Source of the DNA: Bifidobacterium asteroides
Lineage (GTDB): Bacteria; Actinomycetota; Actinomycetes; Actinomycetales; Bifidobacteriaceae
Length of the DNA stretch: 64,000 nt
Direction of reading: 5' to 3'
NCBI RefSeq assembly: GCF_030758775.1
Contig: NZ_CP132384.1
Span: forward strand, 992,001 to 1,056,000
Shown in pieces: positions 46,312 through 59,234 of this stretch. The position numbers and the translations under genes were made by a program. The notes beneath the pieces were generated by a model. The model searched no databases, had not been told where the DNA came from, and was given only the letters and a program-made list of their open reading frames with translations. Within the stretch, counting starts at the first letter, position 1. Each line of letters opens with the position of its first letter.

Positions 46312-47271
46312 TCACTCTTGTTTGGCCTGTTCCTCGGCCCTCTTCTTTTCGACCTTGGTGGCCAGCTGCAGCAGACGGCGGATGCGTCCGGCGATGGCAT
46401 CCTTGGTGACCGGCGGGTCGGCCAGGCGGCCCAGCTCTTCGAGGGAGGCCTCGCGGTGGTCCAGACGAAGCTGGCCGGCCGCACGCAGGTTCTCGGGGAT
46501 GTCGTCGCCCAGAATTTCAAAGGCCTTGGTGACCTTGGCGCTGGCCTCGACGGCGGCCTTGGCGGAGCGGCGCATATTGGCATCGTCGAAGTTGGCCAGG
46601 CGGTTGGCCTTGCCGCGGGATTCACCGTCGCTGCGCTTGCCGGTCCACTCACGGGAGGACTTGGGGGCGCCCATCAGGTTGAGCATGCGTTCGATGACGT
46701 CCGGATCACGCAGGGTGACGCGCTCGGAGCTGCGCACCTGGCGGGCCTTGGCGTTGATGCCCAGACGGCGGGCGGCGCCCACCAGGGCCAGGGCGGCCTC
46801 GGATCCTGGGCAGACGATCTCCAGGTAGGAGGCCTTGCCCGGGTCGGACAGCTCGCCATGGGCCAGGAAGGCCCCTCGCCAGGCGGCCTTGACCTGGGCG
46901 ATGTTGCCGGAGACGATGTCGGCGGGAAGACCGCGAACCGGATGCTTGCGGCGGTCCAACAGACCGGTCTGCAGGGCCAGGGCGCCGCCCGCCCGCAGCA
47001 CGCGGACCGAGTAGCGGGTCAGGTTGCCGGTGGGGGCCTGCCGCTTGACCTGGATCAGATCGGAATCATGACCGTAGACGTCCCTGATGGTGTTCTGCAA
47101 CCACTGCGCTGCCGGCAGGGAGTCGAATTGCGCTTCCACCACAATGTGACGCTGAATGATGTGCAGTCCGCCGCCGAAGCGGATCATGGCCGCCGATTGT
47201 GCTTTCTTGGCAGAGGGGGGTTCGTTGTCAATCGCGGCCAGCTCGCTTTTGACATCATCAAGTAGGGCCAA
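46312..47271 (-). CDS. whiA: WhiA sporulation/cell-division regulator
   Basis: A 319-residue protein with an N-terminal LAGLIDADG-like domain ([12 protein letters not shown] near 28, [12 protein letters not shown] near 120) and a C-terminal helix-turn-helix ([15 protein letters not shown] near 290). In Streptomyces WhiA controls sporulation septation; in non-sporulators it affects division. TTG 47271 is chosen because GGAGGA lies six bases upstream. It lies after rapZ; the yvcK gene that usually sits between them is absent. Confidence 0.93.
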   Translation of the reverse strand: MALLDDVKSELAAIDNEPPSAKKAQSAAMIRFGGGLHIIQRHIVVEAQFDSLPAAQWLQNTIRDVYGHDSDLIQVKRQAPTGNLTRYSVRVLRAGGALALQTGLLDRRKHPVRGLPADIVSGNIAQVKAAWRGAFLAHGELSDPGKASYLEIVCPGSEAALALVGAARRLGINAKARQVRSSERVTLRDPDVIERMLNLMGAPKSSREWTGKRSDGESRGKANRLANFDDANMRRSAKAAVEASAKVTKAFEILGDDIPENLRAAGQLRLDHREASLEELGRLADPPVTKDAIAGRIRRLLQLATKVEKKRAEEQAKQE

Positions 47272-47391
47272 GAGCCGTCCTCCTACGAAAAAATACTGAA
47301 AAATGAATACTTCTCGGCCGCACGACACACCTGCCGTGGCGACCACCGGATTACTGTGATACCGAATATCTTGGACAAATTGCGCCTTTGG

Positions 47392-48285
47392 CTATCCGCG
47401 GGAACGGTGCGGCAGCTCGCGGGCCGAGACCGTCACCTCCATTCCCCGGGACCGCAGACGGGCGGCCAGAGCGTCGGCCATGGCCACTGACCGGTGCTGT
47501 CCGCCAGTGCAGCCAAAGGCGATGGTCACATAGTGCTTGTCCTCGCGCGCATAGCCGCTGAGCGCGGTCAAGATGGCGGTGGTGTAGGCATCCAGGAACT
47601 CCTTGGCGCCCTTGCTGTCCATCACATAGTCGCGGACCGGGCCGTCATGGCCGTTCAGGTCCCGCAGCTCGGGGACCCAGTAGGGGTTGGGCAGGAAGCG
47701 AACGTCGGCTACGAAGTCGGCATCGATGGGCAGGCCGTACTTGAATCCGAAGCTCATGATGTGCACGCCCACGGTGGTCGGGCCGGAGCCCAGGACCATT
47801 TCGTAGAGGCGCGTGGAGAGCTGATGGATGCTCAGATTGGAGGTGTCGATGACCATGTCCGCACGCTCCTTGAGACCGCCCAGCAGGCGGCGCTCCTCGT
47901 GAATGCCGTCGATCAGGCGGCCCGAGCCCTGCAGGGGGTGGGGACGGCGGACGGACTCATAGCGCTTGACCAGCACCTGGTCGGAGGCGTCCAGAAAGAG
48001 GATGCGGCAACGCACGCCCAGGTCGTCCAGATGGCTGAGCACGGCCGACAGGTCGTCGAAGTAGGAGCGGGACCGGACGTCGATGACGGCAGCCAGGCGG
48101 TGCAGGGAGCTTCCGGCGGAGGTCATCATGTCGACCAGGGGGACCAGCAGGCGCGGGGGCATGTTGTCGACCACATACCAGCCCATGTCCTCCATGGAGT
48201 CGGCGGCGCGGGAGCGGCCTGCGCCGGACATGCCTGTGATCAGCAGCACCTCGAAGCCTGCGAAGGGCGGTTTTTCCGTCGTCAT
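47392..48285 (-). CDS. rapZ: RapZ/YvcJ-family nucleotide-binding protein
   Basis: A 297-residue P-loop protein. Walker A is GMSGAGRS near residue 17, followed by VDNMPPRLL, RSRSYFDDL near 70, and the C-terminal FGCTGGQHRSVAMADAL near 262. E. coli RapZ is an RNase adaptor controlling amino-sugar synthesis; the actinobacterial role is less clear. Two in-frame ATGs (48291 and 48285) exist; 48285 has GGGAGG at better spacing. It follows aroE closely. Confidence 0.93.
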   Translation of the reverse strand: MTTEKPPFAGFEVLLITGMSGAGRSRAADSMEDMGWYVVDNMPPRLLVPLVDMMTSAGSSLHRLAAVIDVRSRSYFDDLSAVLSHLDDLGVRCRILFLDASDQVLVKRYESVRRPHPLQGSGRLIDGIHEERRLLGGLKERADMVIDTSNLSIHQLSTRLYEMVLGSGPTTVGVHIMSFGFKYGLPIDADFVADVRFLPNPYWVPELRDLNGHDGPVRDYVMDSKGAKEFLDAYTTAILTALSGYAREDKHYVTIAFGCTGGQHRSVAMADALAARLRSRGMEVTVSARELPHRSRG

Positions 48286-48287
48286 CG

Positions 48288-49307
48288 TCATGCCTCCCTC
48301 AAGGCTTGGTCCATGGCGGCCACCGGAACAGCGGCCAAGGGTCGGCCGGTCATCAGCGCCACCTGACGCACGGCTTGATAGAGCAGCATGCGTTCACCGC
48401 TGATGGCCCGTGCGCCCGGCCGTCGGCAGAAGGCCCTCATGAGCGGGGTGGGCCGGGGGTCATAGACCACATCCAGCAGGACCGGGCCCATGCGACTGCC
48501 GCCATCAGCCGTATTGAACAAATCGGCCAGGGGGTCGGCTGCACCCGAAGGCAGGGTGGAGACGACAATATCAGCCTTGGTCAATGCCCTTTCAGCTGCC
48601 TCAGCCCGGTCCATGGCGGTCACGTTTGGTTCAGGCAGGCCCAATCGAGAGGAAAGGTCCAGCATGTGGTCACAGTGCTCCGGGTTGCGGGCCAGCAGGT
48701 CCGCACGCTCGACCCCCAGCACCTTCAAGGCACAGAAGGCGGACTCGGCGGTGTTCCCGTTGCCGATGACCAGGGCCTGCGCTCCCCCATACGGTTGGTC
48801 AGGAAGCCGGTCCTGCCGACCCTGACCGGCTGCCTTAAGCAGGGCGGACAACTCGTCAGGGTCTTCGTCGGCCCGGCAGCGGTCGGCAGCCTCCAGCAGG
48901 GCGGCCACGATCCCCTCCACGTCGGTGTTGTACAGGGACAGCCCATTGGCTGGGCCGCCCTGTGCAAAGACTGCTGTGTTGGCCACTTTCAGGGTCTGGG
49001 ACCAGCAGTCACGAAAATCGCCCAAGGGGCCGACGGCACTCTTCAAGGGCATGGTCAGGCTGAGACCGGCCCAGGACGGGTCAAGGCCGTGGATAAAGTC
49101 CGCCAGGCCGTCAGCGTCCATGCGCACACGGCCGTAACGCCAGCCGTCCAGGCCAAGCGCGGCATAGGCTGATCTATGCAAAAGTGGCGAAAGGGAATGG
49201 CTGATGGGGTCGCCCAGGACGGCACAACGACGATCAGGCCCATTCATATCTGCAATCACGCACCAATCAAGATCAGGGCATGGCCTTCTGCCAGCCTTCT
49301 GAGCCAT
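48288..49307 (-). CDS. aroE: Shikimate dehydrogenase family protein
   Basis: A 339-residue NADP-dependent enzyme of the aromatic pathway. The substrate site has SHSLSPLLH near residue 40 and SLTMPLKSA near 85 with the catalytic lysine, and the NADP turn is VIGNGNTAESAF near 175. A late TLPSGAADPLADL segment resembles the family. ATG 49307 lies one base after the uvrC stop; ATG 49247 would give 319 residues. Neither has a clear ribosome site, so the start is unsure. It lies between uvrC and rapZ. Confidence 0.85.
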   Translation of the reverse strand: MAQKAGRRPCPDLDWCVIADMNGPDRRCAVLGDPISHSLSPLLHRSAYAALGLDGWRYGRVRMDADGLADFIHGLDPSWAGLSLTMPLKSAVGPLGDFRDCWSQTLKVANTAVFAQGGPANGLSLYNTDVEGIVAALLEAADRCRADEDPDELSALLKAAGQGRQDRLPDQPYGGAQALVIGNGNTAESAFCALKVLGVERADLLARNPEHCDHMLDLSSRLGLPEPNVTAMDRAEAAERALTKADIVVSTLPSGAADPLADLFNTADGGSRMGPVLLDVVYDPRPTPLMRAFCRRPGARAISGERMLLYQAVRQVALMTGRPLAAVPVAAMDQALREA

Positions 49308-49308
49308 T

Positions 49309-51605
49309 TTATCGCTGGCTGTCCCCGGCCTGATCCTGGTCGCTGTGCAGGGCCTGGTAGATGGCCTCGGCCTTGGCGGAGCCGATGCCCTTGACGGCCT
49401 CCAGCTCCTCCTGGGATGCCTGGCGCATGCGCTTGACCGACCCGAAGTGATTGAGCAGCTTCTTCTGGTAGGCGGGGCCGATGCCCGGAATCTCGTCCAG
49501 GGCCGACCGGAGGGCACCCTTGCGCCGGGTCTGCCGGTGGTAGGTGATGGCGAAGCGGTGGGACTCGTCGCGCACCCGCTGCAGCAGGTACATGCCCTCG
49601 GACTGGCGCTTGAGGATGATGGGATAGTCGTCGTCGGGCACCCAGACCTCCTCCAGGCGCTTGGCCAGCCCGCACAGGGCCACATCGTCCACCCCGCAGT
49701 CGTGCAGGGCCCGGGCGGCGGCGGTCACCTGGGGCTTGCCGCCATCGACCACGATCAGGTTGGGCTTGTAGGCGAAGTGGCGGGCGGCGGTGTTCTGCTG
49801 GACGATGGCCCCCTCCTCCTGCTCCACCAGTTCGGGTGCCTTGTCGTTGGCCTTTCGCTCGGCCTCCATGCTGTCGCCGCTGTCGCCTGCGATGTTGCCG
49901 TGGCGGAAGCGCCTGGTCAGAGTTTCGTAGATGGCGCTCATGTCGTCCACAGCGCCCTTGCCGTCCTCGCCTCGGATGGCGAATCGGCGGTACTCGGACT
50001 TCTTGGGTACCGCGTCCTCGAAGACCACCATGGAGGCCACCTGGAACTGGCCGCCCACGGTGTTGGAGATGTCGTAGCACTCGATGCGCAGCGGGGCGCG
50101 GTCAAGACCTAAAGCCTTGGCCACGTCGTTCATGGCCTGGGTGCGGGTGCCCATGTCGCTCATGCGGCTGAGCTTGCTGCGCTGCAGGGCCTGGCGGGCG
50201 TTGGCGTTCGCCCGGTCCATCAGGGACTTCTTCTCACCCCGGCTGGCCACCCGGATGGTCACTGAGGACCCCCGCAGCCCCCGCAGCCACTCCTGCAGGT
50301 CGCCGGTCCGGTCGGGCTGGATGGGGACGATGACCTCGGGAGGCACCGGGGAGATGGGGGCCAGCAGGTCGGCGCGTCCGGTCTGATCCTGATGCTGGTG
50401 TCGGCTCCTGGTGGCCTTGGCCCGGGCCTCGGCATCCAGGGCCGTGACCCTCTGGGTGGAGCCCATGGCATCCCTGTCCTGGCTGATGGAGACCTGGGTC
50501 TCGGAATCCCCAGGCAGCTTGTGCAGCTCGCTGTCGTTCTCATTCATCAGATCCGAGTAGACCTGCACCAAGAGGTCGCTGATCAGCTCGCTGTCGGAGA
50601 CGTCCTCGACCCGCTCCACGCTCCAGTTGCGTTCGCCGCGAATGGCGCCCGAGCGCACGAAGAAGGCATGGACCGAGGCCTCCAGTTCGTCAGAGGCCAC
50701 GCCGAAGACGTCCACATCCACGTTGGAGGCGAAGGCGACGGCATTCTGCTCGATGACCGTGTCCAGCATGGCGATCTGGTCGCGCAGACGGGCGGCCTTC
50801 TCGAAGTCCAGCTCCTTGCTGGCCTTCTGCATGCTCCTGGTCAGCCCGGCCCGGTAGCTCTTGCCCAGCCTGCCGGTGATGACCCCGGTCAGCTCCGTGC
50901 ACAGACGCCGGTGGTCGCTGGCGCTGATCCGGCCCACACAGGGGGCTGAGCACTTGCCGATGGAGGCCAGCAGGCAGGGGCGGCCGCTGAGCTTGGCCTT
51001 GCGGAAGACGCCGGGGGTGCAGGTGCGCACCGGATAGGTCTTGAGCAGGGCGTCCAGGGTGTGCTTCATGTCCCAGACCTTGGCGTAGGGGCCGAAGTAG
51101 CGGGTGTCGTGCCGCTTGCGCACGCGGGTCATCCACACCCGGGGGAACTCCTCGCCCACGGAGACGGCCAGGTAGGGGTAGGTCTTGTCGTCGCGCAGCT
51201 TGACGTTGAAGTGCGGATCGAACTCCTTGATCCAGGTGTATTCAAGGGTCAGGGACTCCAGGTCGGTGCCCACCACGGTCCACTCCAGGCTCCGGGCCGT
51301 CAGCACCATGGTCTGGGTGCGCGGGTGCAGGTTCTCCAAGGGCTGGAAGTAGTTGGTCAGACGGTTGCGCAGGTTCTTGGCCTTGCCCACGTAGATGACC
51401 CGGCCGTCGCCGTCCCGCCACTTGTAGACCCCCGGCTGGGCGGGGATGTCGGAGGTCTTGGGGCGGAAGAGGTCCCGGCTGTCTCCCAGCAGGGGCGCGC
51501 CGTTCTTGTTGACGCCGGTCGTGGCGCCGGTGGCGGACTCCTCCTCCAGGGCTTGGGCGGTGCGTCGCCATACCTGCGGCGTGTGCCGCTCGAAGCAGCT
51601 GCGGG

Positions 51606-51609
<4 letters not shown>
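49309..51609 (-). CDS. uvrC: Excinuclease ABC subunit C
   Basis: A 766-residue nuclease making both incisions in nucleotide excision repair. The GIY-YIG domain begins near residue 58 ([22 protein letters not shown]), the UVR motif is near 265 ([16 protein letters not shown]), the RNase-H-like nuclease core holds [10 protein letters not shown] near 625, and two C-terminal helix-hairpin-helices follow ([25 protein letters not shown]). It is long for UvrC because of an N-terminal extension of about 50 residues and two polar insertions near 375-430 and 590-615. It overlaps uvrA by four bases. Confidence 0.96.
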
Positions 51610-54584
<2,975 letters not shown>

Positions 54585-54689
54585 GTGCTTCCCATCCGCT
54601 TCCCTGAAGACCCATGGCCAAGGCTGAGGCCAAAGCCTGACCATACTATCGCCGGGGCCGAATAATTCGAACAGGTGTTCGACGACGGC

Positions 54690-55292
54690 TTAGATGGCCG
54701 GGGCGGGCGGATCCAGGGGCGGACGGCCGCAGCCGTTGAGGAAGCAGTCGTGCTGGTGGTCGTTGATCATGCCGGCCGCCTGAAGAAACGAATGGACCGT
54801 CACCGGCCCCAGGAAGCGCAGGCCCAGGTCGCGCATGTCCTTGCAGACGATGGCCGACAGGTGGTCGTAGCGCGGTATGGACGGATCGTCCGGGTAGTCG
54901 TGGTTGATGGTCAGCCCGCCGGTGAAGGACCAGCAGTAGCGGTCGAATGCCTCCCCGGGAAATCGGCGGGCGATCAGGGCGGCATTGGCGACCGTGGCTT
55001 CGATTTTCCGCCGATTGCGGATGATGGACGGGTCAGCCATGAGAGAGTTGATTCGGTCGGCATCGAAGGCCGCGACCGCTTGAATATCGAAGTTGTCGAA
55101 ATCCTTGAAGAGGGCCTGGCGGCGATGCAGGACCAGCTGCCAGCTGAGCCCGCACTGGAATATCTCCAGGGAGAGCATGGCGAAGAGCCTCTGGGAGCCG
55201 TGCAGGGGGCGGCCCCACTCATGGTCGTGGTAGCTGCGCATGAGCGGATCATCCACCTGAGCCCAGTCGCATCGATATAAAGGTTCGGCCAC
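54690..55292 (-). CDS. tag: DNA-3-methyladenine glycosylase I
   Basis: A 200-residue base-excision repair enzyme removing 3-methyladenine. Zinc ligands are seen in YRCDW near residue 7, YHDHEWG near 20 and the C-terminal NDHQHDC; the catalytic region QCGLSWQLVLHRR near 43 is typical. GTG 55292 has GGGGAG six bases upstream, while the open frame continues far upstream without a start signal. It lies downstream of no clear operon partner. Confidence 0.93.
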   Translation of the reverse strand: MAEPLYRCDWAQVDDPLMRSYHDHEWGRPLHGSQRLFAMLSLEIFQCGLSWQLVLHRRQALFKDFDNFDIQAVAAFDADRINSLMADPSIIRNRRKIEATVANAALIARRFPGEAFDRYCWSFTGGLTINHDYPDDPSIPRYDHLSAIVCKDMRDLGLRFLGPVTVHSFLQAAGMINDHQHDCFLNGCGRPPLDPPAPAI

Positions 55293-55489
55293 TTCACGCT
55301 CCCCTCTGCAGTATTTGGCTTCAGGATTTGGCTTCAGGCTAGCACCGGCGGCCGCCCGAACCGGGTGGTCAATACCACTGAGCCGGGCTGGCCGCTTTAG
55401 AGTTGAAACAGAGGCCGGTCGGCCCATGCCCGGGGCCATCCCCATGGCGGCGGTACGGTTGCGGCCGGCAAGGAGAGGAAGCATGTGCC

Positions 55490-56668
55490 ATGACTGACAA
55501 GGACAATCCGCGCAGACTCTGGACCGACGATGAGGACCCGGTCGAGAGGGCCAAGCGCACCTCCCCTGCCATGCAGGGCAACCAATCAACCTCGGGCTCG
55601 TCATCGGCAGCCCGGAGTTCGAGGAATGAGAGTTCAGCATCTTCCGGTGCGTCGACTTCAAATTCTTCGACTTCGAATTCGTCTAGTTCAGGTTCATCGT
55701 CTTCAAGTGCCTCAGCCAAGCAGTCTGGTGATTCGTCGCAGAAGGCCTCGACTGAAAAAACCAGCACAGATGAGACCGCCAGTAGAGGCGAGAAACGCTC
55801 TGATAACAACAGCACTAAGGCAGCACAGGAATCAAATCAGACCAAAAGGCAGGGTCAGCCCGAGAAGGAGCAGGAATCCTCCAAGGGACGCGGCTGGAAG
55901 CTGTTCGAGGACATCCTGCTCTGGGTGGCCTGGGTGGCCATGGTGGGCTTCAACGGCTATGCGGAGGTCTACCACTTCAATGGCACGACCGTGGGCGGCC
56001 TGGCCCGCAAGGTCGATCTGTGGATCATGCCTGCCGGCTACGTCTTCGCCATCTGGGGGGTCATCTACATCGCCCTGGCCATCTGGCTCTTCCGCTTCTG
56101 CCTGGCCGGGCCAAGCCGCAAACGCCTGGGCTTCCTGCCCTTTACGCTGAGCGGGCTGCTCTTCGTGGCCACCTGCTGCCTGAACATCGCCTGGCTGGCC
56201 CTGTGGCACATGGAGCGCAACTTCTGGGCTCTGGTCATCATCCTCATTCTGACCGTGCTGGCCTGGATGCTCTACGCCCTGGTGCGCCGGGACGCCACCA
56301 AGGCCGGAACCCCCACCGCCGCCAAGGCCCTGGACTGGATTCCCCTGTCGATATACGCCAGCTGGCTGAGCGTGGCCACCCTGGTCAACGCCGGATACAT
56401 GGTGGTCGCCGGGCACAAGGTCGGCAGCGCGGTCCAGGGATTCGCCACCATCATCCTGGTCGGCGCCCTCCTGGCCGTCGCCTACCTGATGAACAGGCAC
56501 GGCAAGGACTGGGTCTTCGGCCTGGTGGTCATCTGGACCTGCCTGGGCATCGGCATCAGGATCTTCTCCTTCGCTGCCGCCATGGGCGTGCTGGTCATCG
56601 CCCTGACCGCCGTGGGCGCCTTCCTGGTCTACTTCCCTTGGGACAAGTTCAGGCTGGTCCGTCGCTGA
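55490..56668 (+). CDS. TspO/MBR-like membrane protein with serine-rich N-terminal tail
   Basis: A 392-residue protein in two parts. Residues 1-155 are polar and low-complexity, dominated by Ser with Asn, Thr, Glu and Lys, including long Ser/Ala runs. Residues 160-390 hold about seven hydrophobic segments with a tryptophan-rich TspO-like pattern (PAGYVFAIWGVIYIALAIW near 186 and NIAWLALWHMERN near 235). TspO proteins bind porphyrins or cholesterol. The similarity is distant, and the tail has no counterpart in the family. ATG 55490 lies downstream of AGGAGAGGAAG. Confidence 0.65.
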   Translation: MTDKDNPRRLWTDDEDPVERAKRTSPAMQGNQSTSGSSSAARSSRNESSASSGASTSNSSTSNSSSSGSSSSSASAKQSGDSSQKASTEKTSTDETASRGEKRSDNNSTKAAQESNQTKRQGQPEKEQESSKGRGWKLFEDILLWVAWVAMVGFNGYAEVYHFNGTTVGGLARKVDLWIMPAGYVFAIWGVIYIALAIWLFRFCLAGPSRKRLGFLPFTLSGLLFVATCCLNIAWLALWHMERNFWALVIILILTVLAWMLYALVRRDATKAGTPTAAKALDWIPLSIYASWLSVATLVNAGYMVVAGHKVGSAVQGFATIILVGALLAVAYLMNRHGKDWVFGLVVIWTCLGIGIRIFSFAAAMGVLVIALTAVGAFLVYFPWDKFRLVRR

Positions 56669-56689
56669 TCCGTCCATGATCCATCCATT

Positions 56690-56719
56690 GCCCCGTCAGC
56701 CGAGACGCTCTGGCGGGGC
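56690..56719 (+). terminator. Terminator after the TspO-like gene
   Basis: GCCCCGTCAG (56690-56699) pairs with CTGGCGGGGC (56710-56719) with one T-G pair and a ten-base loop, followed by TTGCTTCTT. Confidence 0.65.
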
Positions 56720-56785
56720 TTGCTTCTTGCTACCATGATTCCTTGCAAGTTTTGAATCCATAAGGAAAGCGGGGTCGGAGGCGGC

Positions 56786-58387
56786 ATGGCTATTGAGGCG
56801 CAGGGACTTGAGATCCGGATAGGTGCCCGACTACTCCTGCAAGCCACCGACTTCCACGTGACCAAGGGCGACCGGATCGGCCTTGTGGGCCGCAACGGCG
56901 CCGGCAAGACCACGCTGACCCGGGTCATCACCGGCGACATGCTCCCCTCGGCTGGCAAGGTGCGGGTGACCGGACAGCTGGGGTACCTGCCCCAGTCCAC
57001 CCATGCGGGCGACTCCGAGCAGAGCGCCCTGGACAGGGTCATGAGCGCCAGGGACATCGCATCCATCATCCAACGGATGCGCAAGGCCGAGACCGATATG
57101 ACCAGTCCTGACCCCAAGGTCATGGAAAAGGCCATGAAGCGCTACGACAAGGCCCAGCAGGACTTCGAGAACGCCGGCGGCTATGCGGCCCAGTCGCAGG
57201 CCATCGTCATGGGCGAGAGCCTGGGGCTGAGCCAGGAGACCCTGCAGCAGGCACTGGGCACCCTCTCCGGCGGTCAGCGCCGACGGGTCGAGCTGGCCAG
57301 GATCCTCTTCTCCGACGCCGACACCCTGATTCTGGACGAGCCCACCAACCACCTGGATGCCGACTCCATCGAATGGCTCAAGGGCTATTTGCGCCGGTTC
57401 GAGGGCGGCTTCCTGATCATCTCCCACTCCACCGAGCTGCTGGACGAGACTGTCAACCGCATCTGGCACCTGGATGCCCAGCGTTCCTGCATCGACATGT
57501 ACACCATGGGATGGAAGGCCTACCTGCGCCAGCGGGTGGTGGATGAGGAACGACGCCGCCGCGAACGGGAGGTGGCCGAGAAAAAGGCCGACCGTCTGAT
57601 GCGGCAGGGCATCCGCCTGCACGCCAAGGCCACCAAGGCCGTGGCCGCCCAGAACATGATGCGCCGCGCCCAGCGCCTGCTGGCCGACACCCAGGAGGCG
57701 GAAAAGGCCGAGAAGGTGGCGGACCTGCGCTTCCCGGATCCTGCTCCCTGCGGCCGTACGCCCATCATGGCCGAGGACCTGTCCAAGGCCTACGGCTCCA
57801 ACATCGTCTTCGCCGGCATCAATCTGGCCATCGACAAGGGCTCCCGGGTGGTCATCCTGGGGTACAACGGCGCTGGCAAGACCACCACCCTGCGCCTGCT
57901 GGCCGGCATCGAACAGCCCGATACGGGCAAGGTGACCCTGGGGCATGGGGCCAAGATCGGCTACTTCGCCCAGGAGCACGACACCCTGGATAACGATGTC
58001 ACCGTTCTGGAGAACCTTCAGCATGTTGCTCCTGACCTGGACAACACCCAGGCGCGGACCATCCTGGGATCCTTCCTCTTCTCAGGGGACGACGCCATGA
58101 AACCTACAAAGGTGCTCTCCGGCGGCGAAAAGACCCGTCTGGCCCTGGCCACCCTGGTGACCAGCCGGGCCAACGTCCTGCTGCTGGACGAGCCCACCAA
58201 CAATCTGGACCCCGCTTCGCGTGACGAGATACTCAAGGCCATCGCCAAGTACGAGGGGGCCATCGTGCTGGTCACCCACGACGAGGGGGCCGTCAAGGCG
58301 CTCAACCCCGAGCGGGTGCTGCTCATGCCCGACGGCGATGAGGACCTCTGGAGCGACGACTACCTGGATCTGGTGGCCGAAGAGTAG
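56786..58387 (+). CDS. ABC-F family ATPase
   Basis: A 533-residue soluble protein with two ABC domains and no membrane segment. Walker A motifs are GRNGAGKTT near residue 35 and GYNGAGKTT near 356; signatures are LSGGQRRRVELA and LSGGEKTRLALA; Walker B motifs are LILDEPTNHLD and LLLDEPTNNLD. A charged helical linker (about 255-320) between domains is the ABC-F P-site-tRNA interaction motif region. These proteins act on the ribosome, some giving antibiotic resistance. The subgroup cannot be fixed by eye. The start has no strong ribosome site, GGAGGC being just upstream. Confidence 0.93.
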   Translation: MAIEAQGLEIRIGARLLLQATDFHVTKGDRIGLVGRNGAGKTTLTRVITGDMLPSAGKVRVTGQLGYLPQSTHAGDSEQSALDRVMSARDIASIIQRMRKAETDMTSPDPKVMEKAMKRYDKAQQDFENAGGYAAQSQAIVMGESLGLSQETLQQALGTLSGGQRRRVELARILFSDADTLILDEPTNHLDADSIEWLKGYLRRFEGGFLIISHSTELLDETVNRIWHLDAQRSCIDMYTMGWKAYLRQRVVDEERRRREREVAEKKADRLMRQGIRLHAKATKAVAAQNMMRRAQRLLADTQEAEKAEKVADLRFPDPAPCGRTPIMAEDLSKAYGSNIVFAGINLAIDKGSRVVILGYNGAGKTTTLRLLAGIEQPDTGKVTLGHGAKIGYFAQEHDTLDNDVTVLENLQHVAPDLDNTQARTILGSFLFSGDDAMKPTKVLSGGEKTRLALATLVTSRANVLLLDEPTNNLDPASRDEILKAIAKYEGAIVLVTHDEGAVKALNPERVLLMPDGDEDLWSDDYLDLVAEE

Positions 58388-58408
58388 GCAGCCGCAATAG
58401 CGAGCGGG

Positions 58409-59098
58409 TCAGTCGTCCCCGCCTAGGACCTCCACGCCCTTGACCCCTGGGGTCTGACCAATGGATTCCACCAGCTCGATCACATCCCCCTTGCCTAGCA
58501 GGTTGACGGTGACATCAGCGCCCTTCCAGGCATCCCGGTGCAGCTCGTGGATGGTCAGCACCCGGGATTCGAAGCCCATGCGGGTGGCCAGGAGCAGGGA
58601 TTCGCGCAGACAGCCGTGGCCATCCTGATATACGATGCGCAGAACCGTGTTCTGACGGTTGCGCAGGAACCACTTGAGGATGGGCGCGATGACCAGGACG
58701 GCCAGAAAGTAGAAGACGACCGCCAGGATGGCGATGGCGAAGAGCTGGACCCCGCAGGCCATGCCTACGGCGGCGGCCACCCAGATGGCGCTGGCTGTGG
58801 TCAAGCCCTTGACCGAGTCGTGGTTGAAGAAGATGACTCCGGCCCCGATGAAGCCGATGCCCGAGGCCACGCCGGCCGCGATTCGCGAGGCATCCCAGGA
58901 GTAGTTGCCCACAGCGGCCTGGATGCCGTAAAGGGAGACCATGGTGAACAGGCAGCTGCCCAGGCCCACCAGAATGTGGGTGCGGATGCCAGCGTCGTGT
59001 TTGAGGAACTCGCGCTCGAAGCCGATCAGACCACAGAGCACCACCGTCAGGACCACCGCCATAATCTGTCCTTGATTCGGCATTGCGAATCCCTGCAT
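58409..59098 (-). CDS. MgtC/SapB-family membrane protein
   Basis: A 229-residue protein with an N-terminal MgtC membrane domain (residues 1-135; LIGFEREFLKHDAGIRTHILVGLGSCLFT and GIGFIGAGVIF motifs) and a C-terminal ACT-like cytosolic domain (about 140-229). MgtC members are linked to magnesium limitation, ATP-synthase control or virulence, but this family role in bifidobacteria is unknown. ATG 59098 has AAGGAAATCC just upstream. It is divergent from nnr. Confidence 0.88.
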   Translation of the reverse strand: MQGFAMPNQGQIMAVVLTVVLCGLIGFEREFLKHDAGIRTHILVGLGSCLFTMVSLYGIQAAVGNYSWDASRIAAGVASGIGFIGAGVIFFNHDSVKGLTTASAIWVAAAVGMACGVQLFAIAILAVVFYFLAVLVIAPILKWFLRNRQNTVLRIVYQDGHGCLRESLLLATRMGFESRVLTIHELHRDAWKGADVTVNLLGKGDVIELVESIGQTPGVKGVEVLGGDD

Positions 59099-59234
59099 GG
59101 ATTTCCTTCCTACCCTCGTAAATAGGCAGACCTTATAACGCTTGCAGGACAAGGCCATCGGATAGAGTGGAGCCAGCACGTGGCCGGCCGTGCCGCCGCC
59201 ACACGTGGACCTTTTGAATGAGGGGTGTGATGCC

